Notes: a model not told the origin generated them from the sequence alone. A stretch of 64,000 nt of DNA from Luteimonas sp. FCS-9 (GCF_001014645.1 NZ_LASZ01000023.1:1-64000); one strand, 5' to 3'. Positions 1 to 11,633 are shown, numbered from the stretch's first letter. Program-made: numbers and translations.

Positions 1-64
1 GAGCGGCCTTGGCCGCGAGGGCCTTCCCCGTAAGGCCCCTTCGCGCGCAAGCGCGCTCCTACGG
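1..64. repeat. GTAG-type palindromic repeat, cut by window edge
   Basis: A palindromic intergenic repeat ending in AAGCGCGCTCCTAC. Its left arm (GAGCGGCCTTGGCCGCGA) starts at the first base of the window, so the GTAG end is cut off. The same arms recur at 101-165, 11665-11732, 22247-22313, 50021-50088 and 61915-61980. They resemble the GTAG-type REP elements known from Stenotrophomonas and relatives, which are normally mobilised by RAYT transposases; that link is from known biology, and no RAYT gene is in the window. Confidence 0.75.
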
Positions 65-100
65 ATGCGCCTCCCGGCGACGGTGCGGCGTAGGGACCAC

Positions 101-165
101 GTAGGAGCGGCCTCGGCCGCGAGGGCCTTCCTGGCAGGTCCCTTCGCGCGCAAGCGCGCTCCTAC
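101..165. repeat. GTAG-type palindromic repeat
   Basis: Starts GTAGGAGCGGCCTCGGCCGC and ends AAGCGCGCTCCTAC. It lies tail to tail with the ligD 3' end and only 36 bases from the copy at the window edge, so the two form a tandem pair. The left arm carries the CGGCCTCGGCCG variant and the right arm the CGCGCAAGCGCG variant, so the element is a hybrid of two arm types. Confidence 0.8.
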
Positions 166-243
166 TGGCGTCAGCAGCGTCGATGGCGTCCGGAAGGCCG
201 ATTTCGGCCGTGGCGCCGCAGGATCGCGCCATCGAGCGTCTTC

Positions 244-2841
244 TCAACGCGAGCGTCGCCGGGCCTGCTCGGGCAGCGTCTGCCGCAGCGTCTCGAAGCC
301 CTCCCAGGGATGCGCGCCGAGCCGCTTGAGGCGGGCGGGCGCGTTGCGCAGCGTCCACTGGTTGCCGGCCTTGACCCGGCCCAGTTCCTCCCAGCGCAGC
401 GGCATCGCCACCGGGGCACCGGCACGCGCACGCAGCGAGAACGACGCCACCGCGGTCGCGCCGCGGCCGTTACGCAGGTAGTCGACGAAGATCCGCTCCT
501 TGCGGAACTTCTTGGTCGCCGTGGCGACGTAGGTCAGCGGCTCGAGCTGCGCCAGGCTCTGCGCGAAGGCCTGAGCGAACGGCTTGGCGACCGACCAGTC
601 GCAGCCCGGATCGAGCGGCACCACCACGTGCAGCCCCTTGCCGCCGGAGGTGCGCACGAACGATTCGAGGCCCACCTGCTGCAGCAGCCCGCGGATCTGG
701 CGTGCAGCGGCGACGATGTCGCGCCAGGCGATGCCCTCGCCCGGGTCGAGGTCGAAGACAATGCGGTCAGCGATGTCGGGCGCCTGCGCGAGTGCGCCCC
801 AGGGATGGAACTCGAGCGCGTTGAACTGCACCAGCTCCAGCGCGGCCGCCGCGTCGTTGACGACGAGGTAGTCGCCCGCGCCGCCCGACTCCTCCTTCAG
901 CCGCACCGTTTCCACCAGCTGCATGCCGGCGGTGTGGTGCTTCTGGAAGAAACAGGCGCTGTCGATGCCGCCCGGGCACCGGATCACCGACAGCGGCCGG
1001 CCGGCGATCTCGGGTAGCAGCCAGTCCATGACCCCGGCGTAGTACGCGGCGACGTCGCCCTTGGTCAGCGTGTCGCCGGGAAACAGCACCTTGTCCGGGC
1101 TCGACAGCGTCGGCGGCGTACGCGAATCCACGGCCGCCTTGCGGGTCGCCGCCTTCTTCGCGGCTGCGCCGGCGGCAGCGCGCTTGCGGGCAGGCGTCTT
1201 GCTGCGGGTCTGCGTTGCCATCTCGTCGTCTCCTGCGGGGGCGCCGCGGTCGCTGTCGTGCAGGTCCTCGACCGACTTGTCCGGCCGCACCGCCTTGAGC
1301 GAGGGCTGGCGCAGCAGGCCATGGCCGCCGGTGCCGCGCGAGAACACCTCGACCACGAAGCGCGGCGCGAACCAGCGCGCGGCGCGCAGGTCGGTGTCGT
1401 TGGGCGGCACGTGGACCGTGGGATCGTCGCGTCCGGCCTTGCCGATGCGCTGGGCGATCTGTTCGAGCAGCGCATCGCTGAAGCCCGAGCCCACGCGCCC
1501 GGCGTAGCGCCAGCCGTGTTCGGCGTCGGGACGGGCGAGCAGCAACGAGCCGAAGCCGCTGCGGCTGCCCTTGGGCGGGGTGTACCCGACCACCGCGTAT
1601 TCGTCGCTGGCCAGCTCCTTGGTCTTGCGCCAGTCGTCGCCGCGCCCCGGGCGATAGCCGCGGTCGCCGCGCTTGGAGATGATCCCCTCGAAGCCGGCCT
1701 GCGAGGCCAGCTCGATCGCGGTCGCCGCCTCGCCCTCGATGTGCGAGCTCCAGGCCAGGTGCGCGGGGAGCGGATCGCCGAGGATGCGTTGCAGCAGCGC
1801 CTTGCGCGCGAACAGCGGTGCCTCGCTGACGTCGACCCCGTCGACGTGCAGCAGGTCGAACAGCACCAGCGCCAGCGCGCCCTGGCGCTCGCCCGACAAG
1901 GTCTGCTGCAGCAGGTTGAAATCCGCGCGCGCGCCGCGCCCGGCGATCAGTTCGCCGTCGAACGCGGCCGAGCGCAGGCCGAGCCGGGTCAGCGCCTCGG
2001 TGATCTCCGGCACCCTGGCGGTCCATTCGAGCGCATTGCGCGACCACAGCCGGACCTTGCCGCGCGCAATCGTGACCAGCAACCGGTAGCCGTCCCATTT
2101 GAGCTCGTGCAGCCAGGCCTCGCCGGTGGGCGCGGATTCGCCGAGCTTCGCCAGTTGGGGGGCGAACGGGCCGTCGGGCGCGGCCGCGCGGCGGGCGCCG
2201 TCGAGCTTGCGTGCGGCTGCCGCCCAGTCGTGCTTACGGCGCGTGGCGACGGCGACCTCGCGCTCGCCACGCTTGCGCGCCTTGCCGGTGCCGGCGCGCT
2301 TGGCGTCCTCGGGTGGGGGCGGTGCGATGTCGCCGAGCAGGTCGTCGGCGTCGAGCTTGCCGGCGTACGCGTCGCGGTCCTTGAACAACAGCCACTGTGG
2401 CTGCCTGCCCGGCCGGGCCGTGCGCACCAGGTGCCAGCGTCCCTTGAGCTTGCGGCCGAAGAGTTCGAAGCGCAGGTGGCCCTTGGCCAGCGCCTCTTCC
2501 GGATCGCCGTCGGCGGCCCAGGCCCCGGTGTCGAACCGCGCGACGTGCCCGCCGCCGTACTGGCCCTTGGGAATCTCGCCCTCGAAGCCCGCATAGTCGA
2601 GCGGATGGTCCTCGACCTGGACCGCCATGCGCTTGACGTCCGGGTCGTAGCTCGGCCCCTTGGGCACCGCCCAGCTGCGCAGCGCATCGCCCACCTGCAG
2701 CCGGAAGTCGTAATGCCGGCGGCTGGCGTGATGCAACTGCACGACGAAGATCGCCCGCCGCCCGCGCGGCGCGGACTTGCCCGGCTCCGGTTCGCGGGTC
2801 GCGTCGAAGCTGCGCTTGCGGCGGTACTCGGCGAGGGTCAT
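244..2841 (-). CDS. ligD: DNA ligase D (multifunctional NHEJ ligase)
   Basis: An 865-residue ATP-dependent DNA ligase of bacterial non-homologous end joining. It seals double-strand breaks with Ku, trimming 3' ends and filling gaps. Three domains are visible in this order. A 3'-phosphoesterase domain spans about residues 1-165 (VVQLHHASRRHYDFRL). A ligase domain follows with the nucleotidyl-lysine motif ELKWDGYR, catalytic Lys248. A primase-polymerase domain runs from about residue 575 to the end, with metal-binding DLDPGEG near 698-704. The ATG at 2841 is chosen because it begins MTLAEYRRKR, as family members do; the frame stays open further upstream over ku without homology. It starts 4 bases after the ku stop, so the two genes form an operon. 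Low-complexity Lys/Ala linkers precede the polymerase domain. Confidence 0.96.
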   Translation of the reverse strand: MTLAEYRRKRSFDATREPEPGKSAPRGRRAIFVVQLHHASRRHYDFRLQVGDALRSWAVPKGPSYDPDVKRMAVQVEDHPLDYAGFEGEIPKGQYGGGHVARFDTGAWAADGDPEEALAKGHLRFELFGRKLKGRWHLVRTARPGRQPQWLLFKDRDAYAGKLDADDLLGDIAPPPPEDAKRAGTGKARKRGEREVAVATRRKHDWAAAARKLDGARRAAAPDGPFAPQLAKLGESAPTGEAWLHELKWDGYRLLVTIARGKVRLWSRNALEWTARVPEITEALTRLGLRSAAFDGELIAGRGARADFNLLQQTLSGERQGALALVLFDLLHVDGVDVSEAPLFARKALLQRILGDPLPAHLAWSSHIEGEAATAIELASQAGFEGIISKRGDRGYRPGRGDDWRKTKELASDEYAVVGYTPPKGSRSGFGSLLLARPDAEHGWRYAGRVGSGFSDALLEQIAQRIGKAGRDDPTVHVPPNDTDLRAARWFAPRFVVEVFSRGTGGHGLLRQPSLKAVRPDKSVEDLHDSDRGAPAGDDEMATQTRSKTPARKRAAAGAAAKKAATRKAAVDSRTPPTLSSPDKVLFPGDTLTKGDVAAYYAGVMDWLLPEIAGRPLSVIRCPGGIDSACFFQKHHTAGMQLVETVRLKEESGGAGDYLVVNDAAAALELVQFNALEFHPWGALAQAPDIADRIVFDLDPGEGIAWRDIVAAARQIRGLLQQVGLESFVRTSGGKGLHVVVPLDPGCDWSVAKPFAQAFAQSLAQLEPLTYVATATKKFRKERIFVDYLRNGRGATAVASFSLRARAGAPVAMPLRWEELGRVKAGNQWTLRNAPARLKRLGAHPWEGFETLRQTLPEQARRRSR

Positions 2842-2845
2842 GGCG

Positions 2846-3775
2846 TCACGAGGCCTTGCGCACGGCCTTCTTCGCGGTCTTCCTGGCGCCCTTGGCGGCG
2901 GTCTTCTTGGCCGGCGCCTTCTTCGCCGCGCTCCGCGCCGGTGCCTTCGTCGCCACGGCCTTCTTGGCCGGCGTGCGCTTGTTGCTCTGCAGGCTCTGCT
3001 CGAGCAGCGACACGAAGTCGACCACGTTGGTGGCCGCATCCTCGCGCGGCTCCGGCTCCTCGGTCACGCGCGTGGTCGCACCCTTGGCCTTGATGCGCTT
3101 CTGGATGATCGCGGCCAGGCGCTCGCGGAACTCGTCGTGGTAGCCCTCGGGATCCCAGTCGGCGGCCATCGACTCGATCAGCTGCGTGGCCATCTGCACC
3201 TCCTTGTCGGCGATGCGGTAGTCGGCGGCATCGCCGGTGGGCAGCTTGTAGTCGTTGGGATCGACGAGTTCCTGCGGGTAGCGCAGCAGCATCAGCACCA
3301 GCGCGTCGTCCTCGGGCAGCACCGCGCACAGGTACTCGCGCGTGCGGATCACGACGCGCGCGATACCGATCTTGCCGGTCCGCTTCAGCGTCTCACGCAG
3401 CAGCACGTAGCCCTTCTCGGCCTTCTTGCCCGGCACCAGCACGTAGGGCTTCTCGAAGAAGCGCGTGCCGATGCTGCCGGCGTCGACGAAGGCCTCGACG
3501 TCCACCGACTCGTGCGACTCGGGCGCGGCCGAGGCGATGTCCTCCTTCTCGATGACGACATAGCTGCCCTTGTCGTACTCGAACGCCTTGACGATCTCCT
3601 TCCACGGCACCTCCTCGCCGGTGTCGGCGTTGACCCGCTCGAAGCGGATCGGCTTCTTGTCGCGCGAATCGAGCATGCGGAAGCTCAGGTCGGTTCGGCG
3701 CTCACCCGACATCAGCGAGACCGGGATGTTGAGCAGGCCGAACGACAGCGAGCCGGACCAGATGGGACGTGCCAT
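2846..3775 (-). CDS. ku: DNA end-binding protein Ku
   Basis: A 309-residue bacterial Ku. Known family members form a homodimeric ring on DNA ends and recruit LigD. The N-terminus MARPIWSGSLSFGLLNIPV is the family hallmark and fixes the start at 3775. The core beta-barrel region runs to about residue 250 and contains KAFEYDKGSYVVIEKEDI. The C-terminal 60 residues are a Lys/Ala-rich basic tail (repeats of KKAPAKK type), which in Ku proteins contacts DNA and LigD. The upstream in-frame extension is arginine-rich and not family-like, so it is excluded. Operon with ligD. Confidence 0.97.
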   Translation of the reverse strand: MARPIWSGSLSFGLLNIPVSLMSGERRTDLSFRMLDSRDKKPIRFERVNADTGEEVPWKEIVKAFEYDKGSYVVIEKEDIASAAPESHESVDVEAFVDAGSIGTRFFEKPYVLVPGKKAEKGYVLLRETLKRTGKIGIARVVIRTREYLCAVLPEDDALVLMLLRYPQELVDPNDYKLPTGDAADYRIADKEVQMATQLIESMAADWDPEGYHDEFRERLAAIIQKRIKAKGATTRVTEEPEPREDAATNVVDFVSLLEQSLQSNKRTPAKKAVATKAPARSAAKKAPAKKTAAKGARKTAKKAVRKAS

Positions 3776-4290
<515 letters not shown>

Positions 4291-4388
4291 GGGGTCGGCG
4301 CCGCACGGCGCACTGCACCGGGGCCAGCACGGCGCGCGCATGCCCGGCCATTGGGGACGACCCTACCCGCACGACCTGTCGAGACACC

Positions 4389-4394
4389 TATAAT
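4389..4394 (+). promoter_or_regulatory. -10 box of the bglX promoter
   Basis: A perfect TATAAT lies 32 bases before the bglX ATG. A start site about 7 bases downstream would fall on the first bases of the operator at 4402-4415. No good -35 hexamer is seen 16-18 bases upstream, so this may be a promoter that needs an activator. Confidence 0.55.
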
Positions 4395-4401
4395 CGCCGG
4401 C

Positions 4402-4415
4402 TGTAATCGTTTACA
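4402..4415. promoter_or_regulatory. LacI-family-type operator before bglX
   Basis: TGTAATCGTTTACA is an imperfect palindrome (6 of 7 base pairs) centred on CG, the usual form of LacI/GalR-family operators. It overlaps the predicted transcription start and ends beside the AGGA ribosome-binding site, where a bound repressor would block transcription. No LacI-family gene is in the window, so the regulator would be encoded elsewhere. Confidence 0.6.
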
Positions 4416-4426
4416 CAGGATCGACG

Positions 4427-6604
4427 ATGCGTCTTGACGACCGGCTGGAAGCGCTGCTCGCCCGTATGACCGTGGAGGAGAAGATCGGCCAGCTCGGCAT
4501 CTTCGCCGACATGCTGCGGCCGTTCGCCGCGGACGTGAATCCGGAGATGAACGAGCTCAACGCCGGCGAACTGCGCGAGCGTATCCGGGCCGGTCACGTC
4601 GGCGCGGTCTTCAATGGCGTCGGCGCCGCCCAGGGCCGCGAGGCGCAGCGCATCGCGCTGGAGGAAAGCCGGCTCGGCATCCCGCTGCTGATGGGCGCCG
4701 ATGTCATCCACGGCATGCGCACGGTGTTCCCGATTCCGCTGGGCGAGGCCGCGAGCTTCGAGCCCGAGCTGGCCCGGCGCACCGCACGCGCGGCCGCGAT
4801 CGAGGCGACCGCCTGCGGCCTGCACTGGACGTTCGCGCCGACGCTCGACATCGCCCGCGACCAGCGCTGGGGCCGCGTGGCCGAGGCCGCCGGCGAGGAC
4901 GTGGTGCTGGCCAATGCCTTCGCGGCCGCGCGCGTGCGCGGCTTCCAGGGCGACGACCTGACCGCCTACGACGCCCTATTGGCGAGCCCCAAGCACTTCG
5001 TCGGCTACGGCGCGGTGATGGGCGGACTGGACTACAACAGCGTCGAGATCTCCGAGGGCACGCTGCGCGACGTTCACCTGCCGCCGTTCAAGGCCGCCAT
5101 CGACGCCGGCGCACTGACGGTCATGAGCGCGTTCAACGACATCAACGGCGTGCCGGCCTCCGCGCACGACGGCCTGCTGACCGACCTGCTGCGCGGCGAG
5201 TGGAAGTTCGGCGGCTTCGTGGTCTCCGACTACACCGCCGATTTCGAACTGGTCGCGCACGGCTTCGCCGCCGACGACCGCGAGGCGACGAAGCTGGCGT
5301 TCACCGCCGGCGTCGACATGAGCATGCAAAGCGGGCTCTACGCCGCGCACCTGCCGGACCTGGTCGCCAGCGGCGAGGTGCCGATGGCGACGCTCGACGA
5401 GGGCGTGCGCCGGGTATTCGCGGTCAAGCAGGCGATCGGCCTGTTCGACAATCCCTATCGCTCGCTCGACCCCGAGGCCGAGGCCGCGCTCGATCCGCAG
5501 GCGCTGCATGGCGCACTGGCGCGCGAGGCCGCGCAGCGTTCGATCGTGCTGCTCAAGAACGAGGGCGACCTGCTGCCGCTGAAGAAGGCCGGTCAGAAGA
5601 TCGCGCTGATCGGGCCCTACGCCCGCGACCGCGACAACATCGAGGGATGCTGGACGCTGTTCGGCGACAAGCGGCTGCACGTGAACCTCGAGGACGGCCT
5701 GCGCGCCGCGCTCGACGACGGCGACGCGCTGACGGTGGTGGACGGCAGCGGCATGGAGGACGCGCTCGACGGCGGCCTCGATGCCGCAGTGGCCGCCGCG
5801 CGCGACGCCGATGTCGTGCTGCTGGCGATCGGCGAGCCGCAGAACTACAGCGGCGAGGCGCAGTCGCGCACGCAGATCGTGATCCCGGCCGCGCAGCAGG
5901 CGCTGGCCGAAGCCGTCGCTGCGACCGGCACGCCGGTCGTGGTGCTGCTGCGCCATGGCCGCGCGCTCGCGCTGCACGGCGCGGTCCGCGATGCGCAGGC
6001 GATCCTGGCGACGTGGTTCCTCGGCACCGCGACGGGACCTGCGATCGCCGACGTGCTGTTCGGCGACTACAACCCGTCCGCGCGCCTGCCGGTGAGCTTC
6101 CCGCGCGATTCGGGCCAGCAGCCGCTGTACTACAACCGCCAGCGCACCGGCCGGCCCGAGCTGCCGGAGATGAGCGAGTTCAAGAGCCGCTGGCGCGAGA
6201 TGCCGCACAGCCCGCTGTACCCATTCGGCCACGGCCTGTCGTACACGCGCTTCGAGTACGGCCCGGTGCAGCTGTCGGCCGACACGCTCGACTGGGACGG
6301 CACGCTGATCGTCTCGACCACCTTGCGCAACACCGGCGACCGCGCCGGCGAGGAAGTCGTGCAGCTGTACGTCCACGATCGCGTCGCCAGCCGCGTGCGT
6401 CCGATCCGCGAGCTCAAGGCCTTCCGCAAGATCGCACTCGCGCCGGGCGAGGAGACCACGGTCACGTTCGAACTGCATCGCGACCAGCTCGCCTTCACCA
6501 CCCGCAGCGGCGCCTTCGCTGCCGAGCCGGGCCTGTTCGATGTCTGGATCGCCCCGCATTGCGAGGCCGGCGAGGCGGTGCAGTTCACGCTGCGCGGGGC
6601 GTGA
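4427..6604 (+). CDS. bglX: Beta-glucosidase, glycoside hydrolase family 3
   Basis: A 725-residue GH3 enzyme that removes non-reducing terminal beta-linked glucose (or xylose) from oligosaccharides. The N-terminal barrel begins RLEALLARMTVEEKIGQLG and includes PLLMGADVIHGMRTVFPIPL. The catalytic nucleophile is Asp268 in GGFVVSDY. The second alpha/beta domain (QRSIVLLKNEGDLLPL) and the C-terminal fibronectin-III-like domain (EVVQLYVHDRVAS) follow. Length and domain order are typical of BglX. Unlike E. coli BglX, no signal peptide is visible, so the enzyme is probably cytoplasmic; a start further upstream is excluded by the promoter and operator. It is probably controlled by a sugar-responsive LacI-type repressor at 4402-4415. 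It stands alone. Confidence 0.95.
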   Translation: MRLDDRLEALLARMTVEEKIGQLGIFADMLRPFAADVNPEMNELNAGELRERIRAGHVGAVFNGVGAAQGREAQRIALEESRLGIPLLMGADVIHGMRTVFPIPLGEAASFEPELARRTARAAAIEATACGLHWTFAPTLDIARDQRWGRVAEAAGEDVVLANAFAAARVRGFQGDDLTAYDALLASPKHFVGYGAVMGGLDYNSVEISEGTLRDVHLPPFKAAIDAGALTVMSAFNDINGVPASAHDGLLTDLLRGEWKFGGFVVSDYTADFELVAHGFAADDREATKLAFTAGVDMSMQSGLYAAHLPDLVASGEVPMATLDEGVRRVFAVKQAIGLFDNPYRSLDPEAEAALDPQALHGALAREAAQRSIVLLKNEGDLLPLKKAGQKIALIGPYARDRDNIEGCWTLFGDKRLHVNLEDGLRAALDDGDALTVVDGSGMEDALDGGLDAAVAAARDADVVLLAIGEPQNYSGEAQSRTQIVIPAAQQALAEAVAATGTPVVVLLRHGRALALHGAVRDAQAILATWFLGTATGPAIADVLFGDYNPSARLPVSFPRDSGQQPLYYNRQRTGRPELPEMSEFKSRWREMPHSPLYPFGHGLSYTRFEYGPVQLSADTLDWDGTLIVSTTLRNTGDRAGEEVVQLYVHDRVASRVRPIRELKAFRKIALAPGEETTVTFELHRDQLAFTTRSGAFAAEPGLFDVWIAPHCEAGEAVQFTLRGA

Positions 6605-6676
6605 CGCGCGTTCCGGGCGTCCGCGCCCGGATCACGGTCGGCAGCTCGCCGCGCGCGCGGCGACTGCCCCCGCCCT

Positions 6677-7072
6677 TCAGTCCGCGTCCGCCGCGTACTG
6701 CTTCTCTTCGATGAAGCCGGCGCCGGCCAGCCGGTTGATCGCGTTCTTGAGCTCCACGCGGGCGTGGTTGGTCGTGGCGACCGCGCGCGCGAGGCGGATG
6801 AACTCGTCGTCGAAGGTCTGGCGGCGCTCGCGGTCGCGCAGGCCGTCCTGGATGTCCCACATCGTCGCATTGACGGCCTTGAGCTCGGCCTTCAGCGGCG
6901 CGAAGCCGGGATCGCCCGCCTCGACGCCGCGCCAGGGCGCCAGCAGCGCCTCGAGCTCGGCGCGCACGTGCGCGAGCTTGTCCGCATCGTCGAGCCGCTC
7001 GGTCTTGATCTCGAGGATGGTGATCTTGTCGGCCAGCTCGCCGACCGATACCGGGGTCATCACTGCGCCCAC
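6677..7072 (-). CDS. DUF6165 family protein
   Basis: A 131-residue protein matching the uncharacterised DUF6165 family: MTPVSVGELADKITILEIK near the N-terminus and YAADAD at the end. It looks alpha-helical and charged, with heptad-like stretches and no signal peptide or membrane segment. I chose the GTG start at 7072 because GAGGAG lies 6 bases upstream of it; an in-frame ATG at 7060 is 18 bases from that site. No function is established to my knowledge. The next gene on this strand upstream is unrelated (ends at 7106), so co-transcription is possible but not informative. Confidence 0.8.
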   Translation of the reverse strand: MGAVMTPVSVGELADKITILEIKTERLDDADKLAHVRAELEALLAPWRGVEAGDPGFAPLKAELKAVNATMWDIQDGLRDRERRQTFDDEFIRLARAVATTNHARVELKNAINRLAGAGFIEEKQYAADAD

Positions 7073-7105
7073 GCCTGTCTCCTCGTCGCTGGAAAGCCGG
7101 TCATT

Positions 7106-7873
7106 CTAGTCGCGCGGCGCCGGCGCGGCCCGGCGCGTGGCCGGGATCGTCCAGCCCTGGACCAGGGCGTACAGGATGCGGCGGTCCTCGTCGTCGAGCC
7201 CGCCGGTCGCCTGGGCGCGGAAGCGCAGCCGGAACGCGCGCGCGGTCGCGTCGGGATCGTCGGTCGCGTAGCCCAGCGTGCGCAGCGCCTGCAGCGCGTC
7301 GAAGCCGGGCGGCGCAGGCGGGGTGCCGTCCTGAGGCCACACGCCGTAGCCGTGCTCGGCCAGCCGCCGCCACGGGAAATGCACGCCGGGATCGATCTTG
7401 CGCGCGGGCGCGAGGTCGGAATGGCCGATGACGTTCTCCGGCGCGATCCGCCAGCGCGTGCGCAGGTCCTCGAGCAGCACCAGCAGGCTCTCGACCAGCG
7501 GCTCGGCGAACGGTTCACGGCCGTTGTTGTCGAGCTCGATGCCGATCGAGGCCGAGTTGACGTCGGTGATCGCGCCCCAGCGTCCGGCGCCGGCGTGCCA
7601 GGCGCGGTCGAGATCGGACACCAGCTGGTAGCGCTCGCCGCGCTTGCCGATCAGGTAGTGCGCGCTCACCCGGCCGCCGCTGTTGGCGGTGCGCAGCGTG
7701 TCGAGACTGCGCTCGACCGAATCCTGCTCGGTGTAGTGCAGCACCACCAGCACCGGGCGACGTGGGTCGTGGTTGGCCGACGGCACCCAGGTGGCGAGTG
7801 GATTGCGCGGCGCCTGGTGGGCGCAGGCGGCGAGCAGCAACGCGACGAGCGCGATCGACAGACGTCTGGACAT
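7106..7873 (-). CDS. N-acetylmuramoyl-L-alanine amidase, lipoprotein (AmiD-like)
   Basis: A 255-residue amidase_2 (AmpD/AmiD superfamily) enzyme that cleaves the bond between N-acetylmuramic acid and L-Ala in peptidoglycan or its fragments. The start at 7873 gives MSRRLSIALVALLLAACAHQ, a lipoprotein signal with lipobox LLAAC, so the protein is membrane-anchored on the periplasmic side like AmiD. Zinc and catalytic residues are recognisable: His in VVLHYTE, and His, Lys and Asp in GHSDLAPARKIDPG. A C-terminal helical region (about residues 195-255) resembles the peptidoglycan-binding-like tail of AmiD. The in-frame upstream extension is Arg-rich and lacks a signal, so it is excluded. Confidence 0.9.
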   Translation of the reverse strand: MSRRLSIALVALLLAACAHQAPRNPLATWVPSANHDPRRPVLVVLHYTEQDSVERSLDTLRTANSGGRVSAHYLIGKRGERYQLVSDLDRAWHAGAGRWGAITDVNSASIGIELDNNGREPFAEPLVESLLVLLEDLRTRWRIAPENVIGHSDLAPARKIDPGVHFPWRRLAEHGYGVWPQDGTPPAPPGFDALQALRTLGYATDDPDATARAFRLRFRAQATGGLDDEDRRILYALVQGWTIPATRRAAPAPRD

Positions 7874-7991
7874 GGCTGCATTGCACCGCAGGGCGGCGGC
7901 CCGGCGCAAGCCGACCGCCCCCGAAGCGACGGGCGACGGCCTTCCCCGCCGCCGCCCGTCCATCCCCTTCCCCAAAGCGATGTCCTGGGTG

Positions 7992-9335
7992 CTACTTCTC
8001 GTAGGCCGATTCGCCGTGCGAGACGATGTCCAGGCCCTGACGCTCGTCCTCCTCGCTCACGCGCAGGCCCACGACCGCGCGCGTGAGCAGGATCGCGAGC
8101 GTGGTCACGACCGCGCACCAGGCGATCGTGAACAGCACGCTGAAGGTCTGTGCCCACACCTGGGCGCCGATCGAGACGTCGAGGCCGGTGCCGCCGAGCG
8201 AGGCGTCGCTGAAGACGCCGGTCAGGATCGCGCCGACAATGCCGCCGACCGCATGCACGCCGAACACGTCGGCGGTGTCGTCGGCGCGCAGCAGGCGCTT
8301 GAGGCCGTTGACGCCCCACACGCACACCGCGCCGGCGGCCAGTCCGATCGCCAGCGCACCGATCGGGCCGACGCTGCCGGCGGCCGGGGTGACGCCGACC
8401 AGGCCGGCCACCGCGCCCGAGGCCGCGCCCAGCGCCGACGGGCGGCCCTTGCTGATCGCCTCCACCAGGCTCCAGGCGACGACGCCCGCGGCCGTGGCGA
8501 CCATCGTGTTGATCATCGCCAGCGCCGCGCTGGCATCGGCGGCCAGCGCCGAACCGGCATTGAAGCCGAACCAGCCCACCCACAGCAGCGAGGCGCCGAT
8601 GAAGGTGAACGGCACGCTGTGCGGCTTGATCGCCTCGCGGCCGTAGCCCAGTCGCTTGCCGACGAAGTACGCACCGACCAGGCCCGCGATGCCGGCGTTG
8701 ATGTGCACCACCGTACCGCCCGCGAAGTCGATCACGCCCTTGTGCGCGAGGAAGCCGTCCTCGCCGCTCCACACCATGTGCACCATCGGCAGGTAGGCGA
8801 ACGTCACCCACAGCACGGTGAACAGCAGCACCGCGCAGAACTTGATGCGCTCGGCGAACGCGCCGACGACCAGCGCGGCGGTGATGCCGGCGAACGTCGA
8901 CTGGAATACCACGAACAGCAGTTCGGGCAAGCCGTCCGCATCGCTGTCCGGCGTGATCCCACGCAGGAAGGCCTTGTCGGTGAACGAGCCGAAGAACGCG
9001 TTGCCCCCGGTGAACGCGGCGCTGTAGCCGTAGGCGACCCACAGCAGGATCACCACCGAAAACACCACCAGCACCTGCACCAGCACCGACAGCACGTTCT
9101 TGGCGCGGACCATGCCGCCGTAGAACAGCGCCAGCCCCGGCACCACCATCAGCAGCACCAGCAGCGTGGACGTGAGCATCCAGGCGACGTTGCCGCTGTC
9201 GAACGCGGGCGCCGCCGCGTCGGGCGCCTGCGCCAGCGCGCCGGTCGAGACGCCGAGCAGCGCGAGCGCGCACGACAGCGGCAGGCCCGCCGCCTGCATC
9301 CGGGTCGTCCACCCGCGGGTCTGGATCGAGTTCAT
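7992..9335 (-). CDS. amtB: Ammonium transporter
   Basis: A 447-residue Amt/MEP/Rh ammonium channel of the inner membrane. A cleavable signal peptide is likely (residues 1 to about 35, ending ALAQA), followed by about 11 membrane helices. Family hallmarks include FAGGTVVHINAG and DVFGVHAVGGIVG, which carry the two pore histidines. Start 9335 (MNSIQTRGW) is preferred because the longer frame overlaps glnK with Arg/Ser-rich nonsense. It lies 19 bases downstream of glnK in the same operon; in the known system GlnK binds AmtB and blocks transport when nitrogen is plentiful. The C-terminal tail is cytoplasmic and probably the GlnK contact. Confidence 0.96.
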   Translation of the reverse strand: MNSIQTRGWTTRMQAAGLPLSCALALLGVSTGALAQAPDAAAPAFDSGNVAWMLTSTLLVLLMVVPGLALFYGGMVRAKNVLSVLVQVLVVFSVVILLWVAYGYSAAFTGGNAFFGSFTDKAFLRGITPDSDADGLPELLFVVFQSTFAGITAALVVGAFAERIKFCAVLLFTVLWVTFAYLPMVHMVWSGEDGFLAHKGVIDFAGGTVVHINAGIAGLVGAYFVGKRLGYGREAIKPHSVPFTFIGASLLWVGWFGFNAGSALAADASAALAMINTMVATAAGVVAWSLVEAISKGRPSALGAASGAVAGLVGVTPAAGSVGPIGALAIGLAAGAVCVWGVNGLKRLLRADDTADVFGVHAVGGIVGAILTGVFSDASLGGTGLDVSIGAQVWAQTFSVLFTIAWCAVVTTLAILLTRAVVGLRVSEEDERQGLDIVSHGESAYEK

Positions 9336-9354
9336 GGCATGTCTCCGGATGGGG

Positions 9355-11485
<2,131 letters not shown>

Positions 11486-11525
11486 CGGGAACGACCGCCT
11501 TGGTGTTGGGTGTGCCAGAGATCAA

Positions 11526-11540
11526 GCAAACGGCGTGCCA
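11526..11540 (-). promoter_or_regulatory. Sigma-54 (-24/-12) promoter of glnA
   Basis: Read on the minus strand the sequence is TGGCACGCCGTTTGC, an exact match to the sigma-54 consensus TGGCACG-N4-TTGC. The GG lies at 11538-11539 and the GC at 11526-11527. The start site would be near 11514, leaving a leader of about 28 bases before the glnA ATG. Confidence 0.92.
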
Positions 11541-11558
11541 ACATTTCTTCCGCTGATT

Positions 11559-11571
11559 AATCAATAGTTTA
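11559..11571. promoter_or_regulatory. IHF binding site in the glnA control region
   Basis: AATCAATAGTTTA matches the IHF consensus WATCAA-N4-TTR at every defined position. It lies in an AT-rich island between the sigma-54 promoter and the NtrC-like sites. Here IHF bending would bring NtrC to the polymerase, as at other sigma-54 promoters. Confidence 0.65.
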
Positions 11572-11605
11572 CGATTATTGGCGCAGCGGTAGCGGGTCAA
11601 ACTTT

Positions 11606-11622
11606 TGCATCCATCAGGTGCG
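11606..11622. promoter_or_regulatory. NtrC-like enhancer site, proximal
   Basis: TGCATCCATCAGGTGCG matches 10 of 14 defined positions of the NtrC consensus TGCACCA-N3-TGGTGCA. It is centred about 100 bases upstream of the predicted glnA start. It pairs with the site at 11634-11650, centre to centre 28 bases. Confidence 0.6.
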
Positions 11623-11633
11623 TATCTTAAAAA

